From assembly GCA_964493985.1 (NCBI GenBank), contig CAZBQL010000146.1, positions 1-5,984 of the forward strand: a DNA stretch of 5,984 bases, read 5' to 3'. Position numbers and translations under genes: made by a program. The DNA is from MGML01 sp964493985. GTDB lineage: Bacteria > Chloroflexota > Dehalococcoidia > Dehalococcoidales > UBA2162. Shown here one piece after another: positions 5,806 to 5,984 of this stretch (the stretch's first letter is position 1; the number at the start of each line of letters is the position of its first letter). Below the pieces are notes generated by a model. That model had not been told where the DNA came from. It saw only the letters and a program-made list of their open reading frames with translations, and did no database searches.

Positions 5806-5842
5806 TTTTCAGGCATGGAATTATTAGTTCCATGTCTCAAAA
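5806..5842. repeat. Inverted repeat between convergent ssrA and the right-edge gene
   Basis: TTTT-C-AGGCATGGAA (5806-5820) pairs with TTCCATGTCT-C-AAAA (5828-5842) around a 7-nt loop. The repeat has 15 positions with one C-C mismatch and one G-U. It begins 24 nt after the tmRNA CCA. Neither strand has a T run on the downstream side, so it is not a standard intrinsic terminator. It could protect or guide 3' processing of tmRNA, or end transcription of the converging genes by another route. Confidence 0.45.
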
Positions 5843-5879
5843 CACACTAATTATAATATATCTGTTGTTATATCCGGGA

Positions 5880-5984
5880 TTATGCTTTCTCCTGCTGAGG
5901 TCCAGGAGGCGGCATCTGACCTCTCATCTTGGCCCGAGCTGCCATAACCCATTCGATTTTCTCATGGTATATCTGTAGTTCTTC
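5880..5984 (-). CDS. C-terminal fragment of an unrecognised minus-strand protein
   Basis: On the minus strand the frame is open from the window edge for 34 codons to TAA (complement of TTA at 5880-5882). It reads EELQIYHEKIEWVMAAR, then AKMRGQMPPPGPQQEKA. The amphipathic, charged helix followed by a proline-rich tail is typical of a real protein C-terminus. The plus-strand frame over the same bases (49 aa from ATG 5832) is less convincing. The gene converges on ssrA, so it is a separate transcription unit. The family cannot be named from this fragment, and its start lies beyond the window. Confidence 0.6.
   Translation of the reverse strand, partial: EELQIYHEKIEWVMAARAKMRGQMPPPGPQQEKA

Noticed and set aside
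5491..5833. Minus-strand reading frames opposite ssrA
   Set aside because: They are fully explained by the tmRNA sequence and structure on the plus strand.
5852..5857. TATAAT as a promoter downstream of ssrA
   Set aside because: There is no -35 element or TG extension, no convincing gene follows on the plus strand, and the region is AT-rich.
5796..5978. Plus-strand frame encoding a short hydrophobic peptide (60 aa, or 49 aa from ATG 5832)
   Set aside because: No ribosome site is at a proper distance, it overlaps the inverted repeat, and the minus strand reads more like real protein over the same bases.

Overview
This window reads as an ordinary bacterial chromosome segment centred on protein synthesis and protein quality control. 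Its left edge is accessory-looking and its right edge clips another gene. The core order is aspS-tig-clpP, then smpB-ssrA, all on the plus strand. This order, the moderate GC of the core genes and the protein sequences fit an uncultured Chloroflexota, Dehalococcoidia-like bacterium. That placement is an inference from gene order and general resemblance; no search was run.

Left edge (1-~991). An AT-rich reading frame is already open at base 1 and ends at 633; I do not recognise its product. A short AT-rich spacer with a hairpin follows. From about 765 the composition changes, and two adjacent frames together read like the degraded 3' end of a protein gene that stops at 991. An AT-rich insertion next to a decaying gene upstream of aspS is a reasonable explanation. 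The aspS promoter (TTGCTG, 18 bp, TATAAT) lies inside this remnant.

Core operon (1022-4790). aspS encodes an aspartyl-tRNA synthetase whose anticodon-domain residues look non-discriminating. It is followed by tig (trigger factor) and clpP (Clp protease subunit). Each junction is a 4-base ATGA stop/start overlap, so translation is probably coupled. A GNRA-capped intrinsic terminator at 4842-4878 ends the unit, and no clpX follows.

Trans-translation unit (4933-5782). Next comes a new promoter with an extended -10 (TGaTATAAT), placed so close to the smpB start that the mRNA is probably leaderless. smpB ends only 2 nt before the 5' end of ssrA (tmRNA). The tmRNA is complete: a G3-U wobble in the acceptor stem, PK1, a tag reading frame AKITGEEPVLVAA and an encoded CCA. 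SmpB and tmRNA rescue stalled ribosomes and tag the unfinished protein; ClpP, encoded just upstream, is the expected partner in degrading it. Trigger factor acts on the same nascent chains.

Right edge (5783-5984). A 15-position inverted repeat is followed by the C-terminal 34 codons of a minus-strand gene that converges on ssrA and runs off the window. I did not find a novel defence or mobile system. The best leads are the probable leaderless smpB, the 2-nt smpB/ssrA junction, the 6-bp T stem in tmRNA and the gene remnant upstream of aspS.
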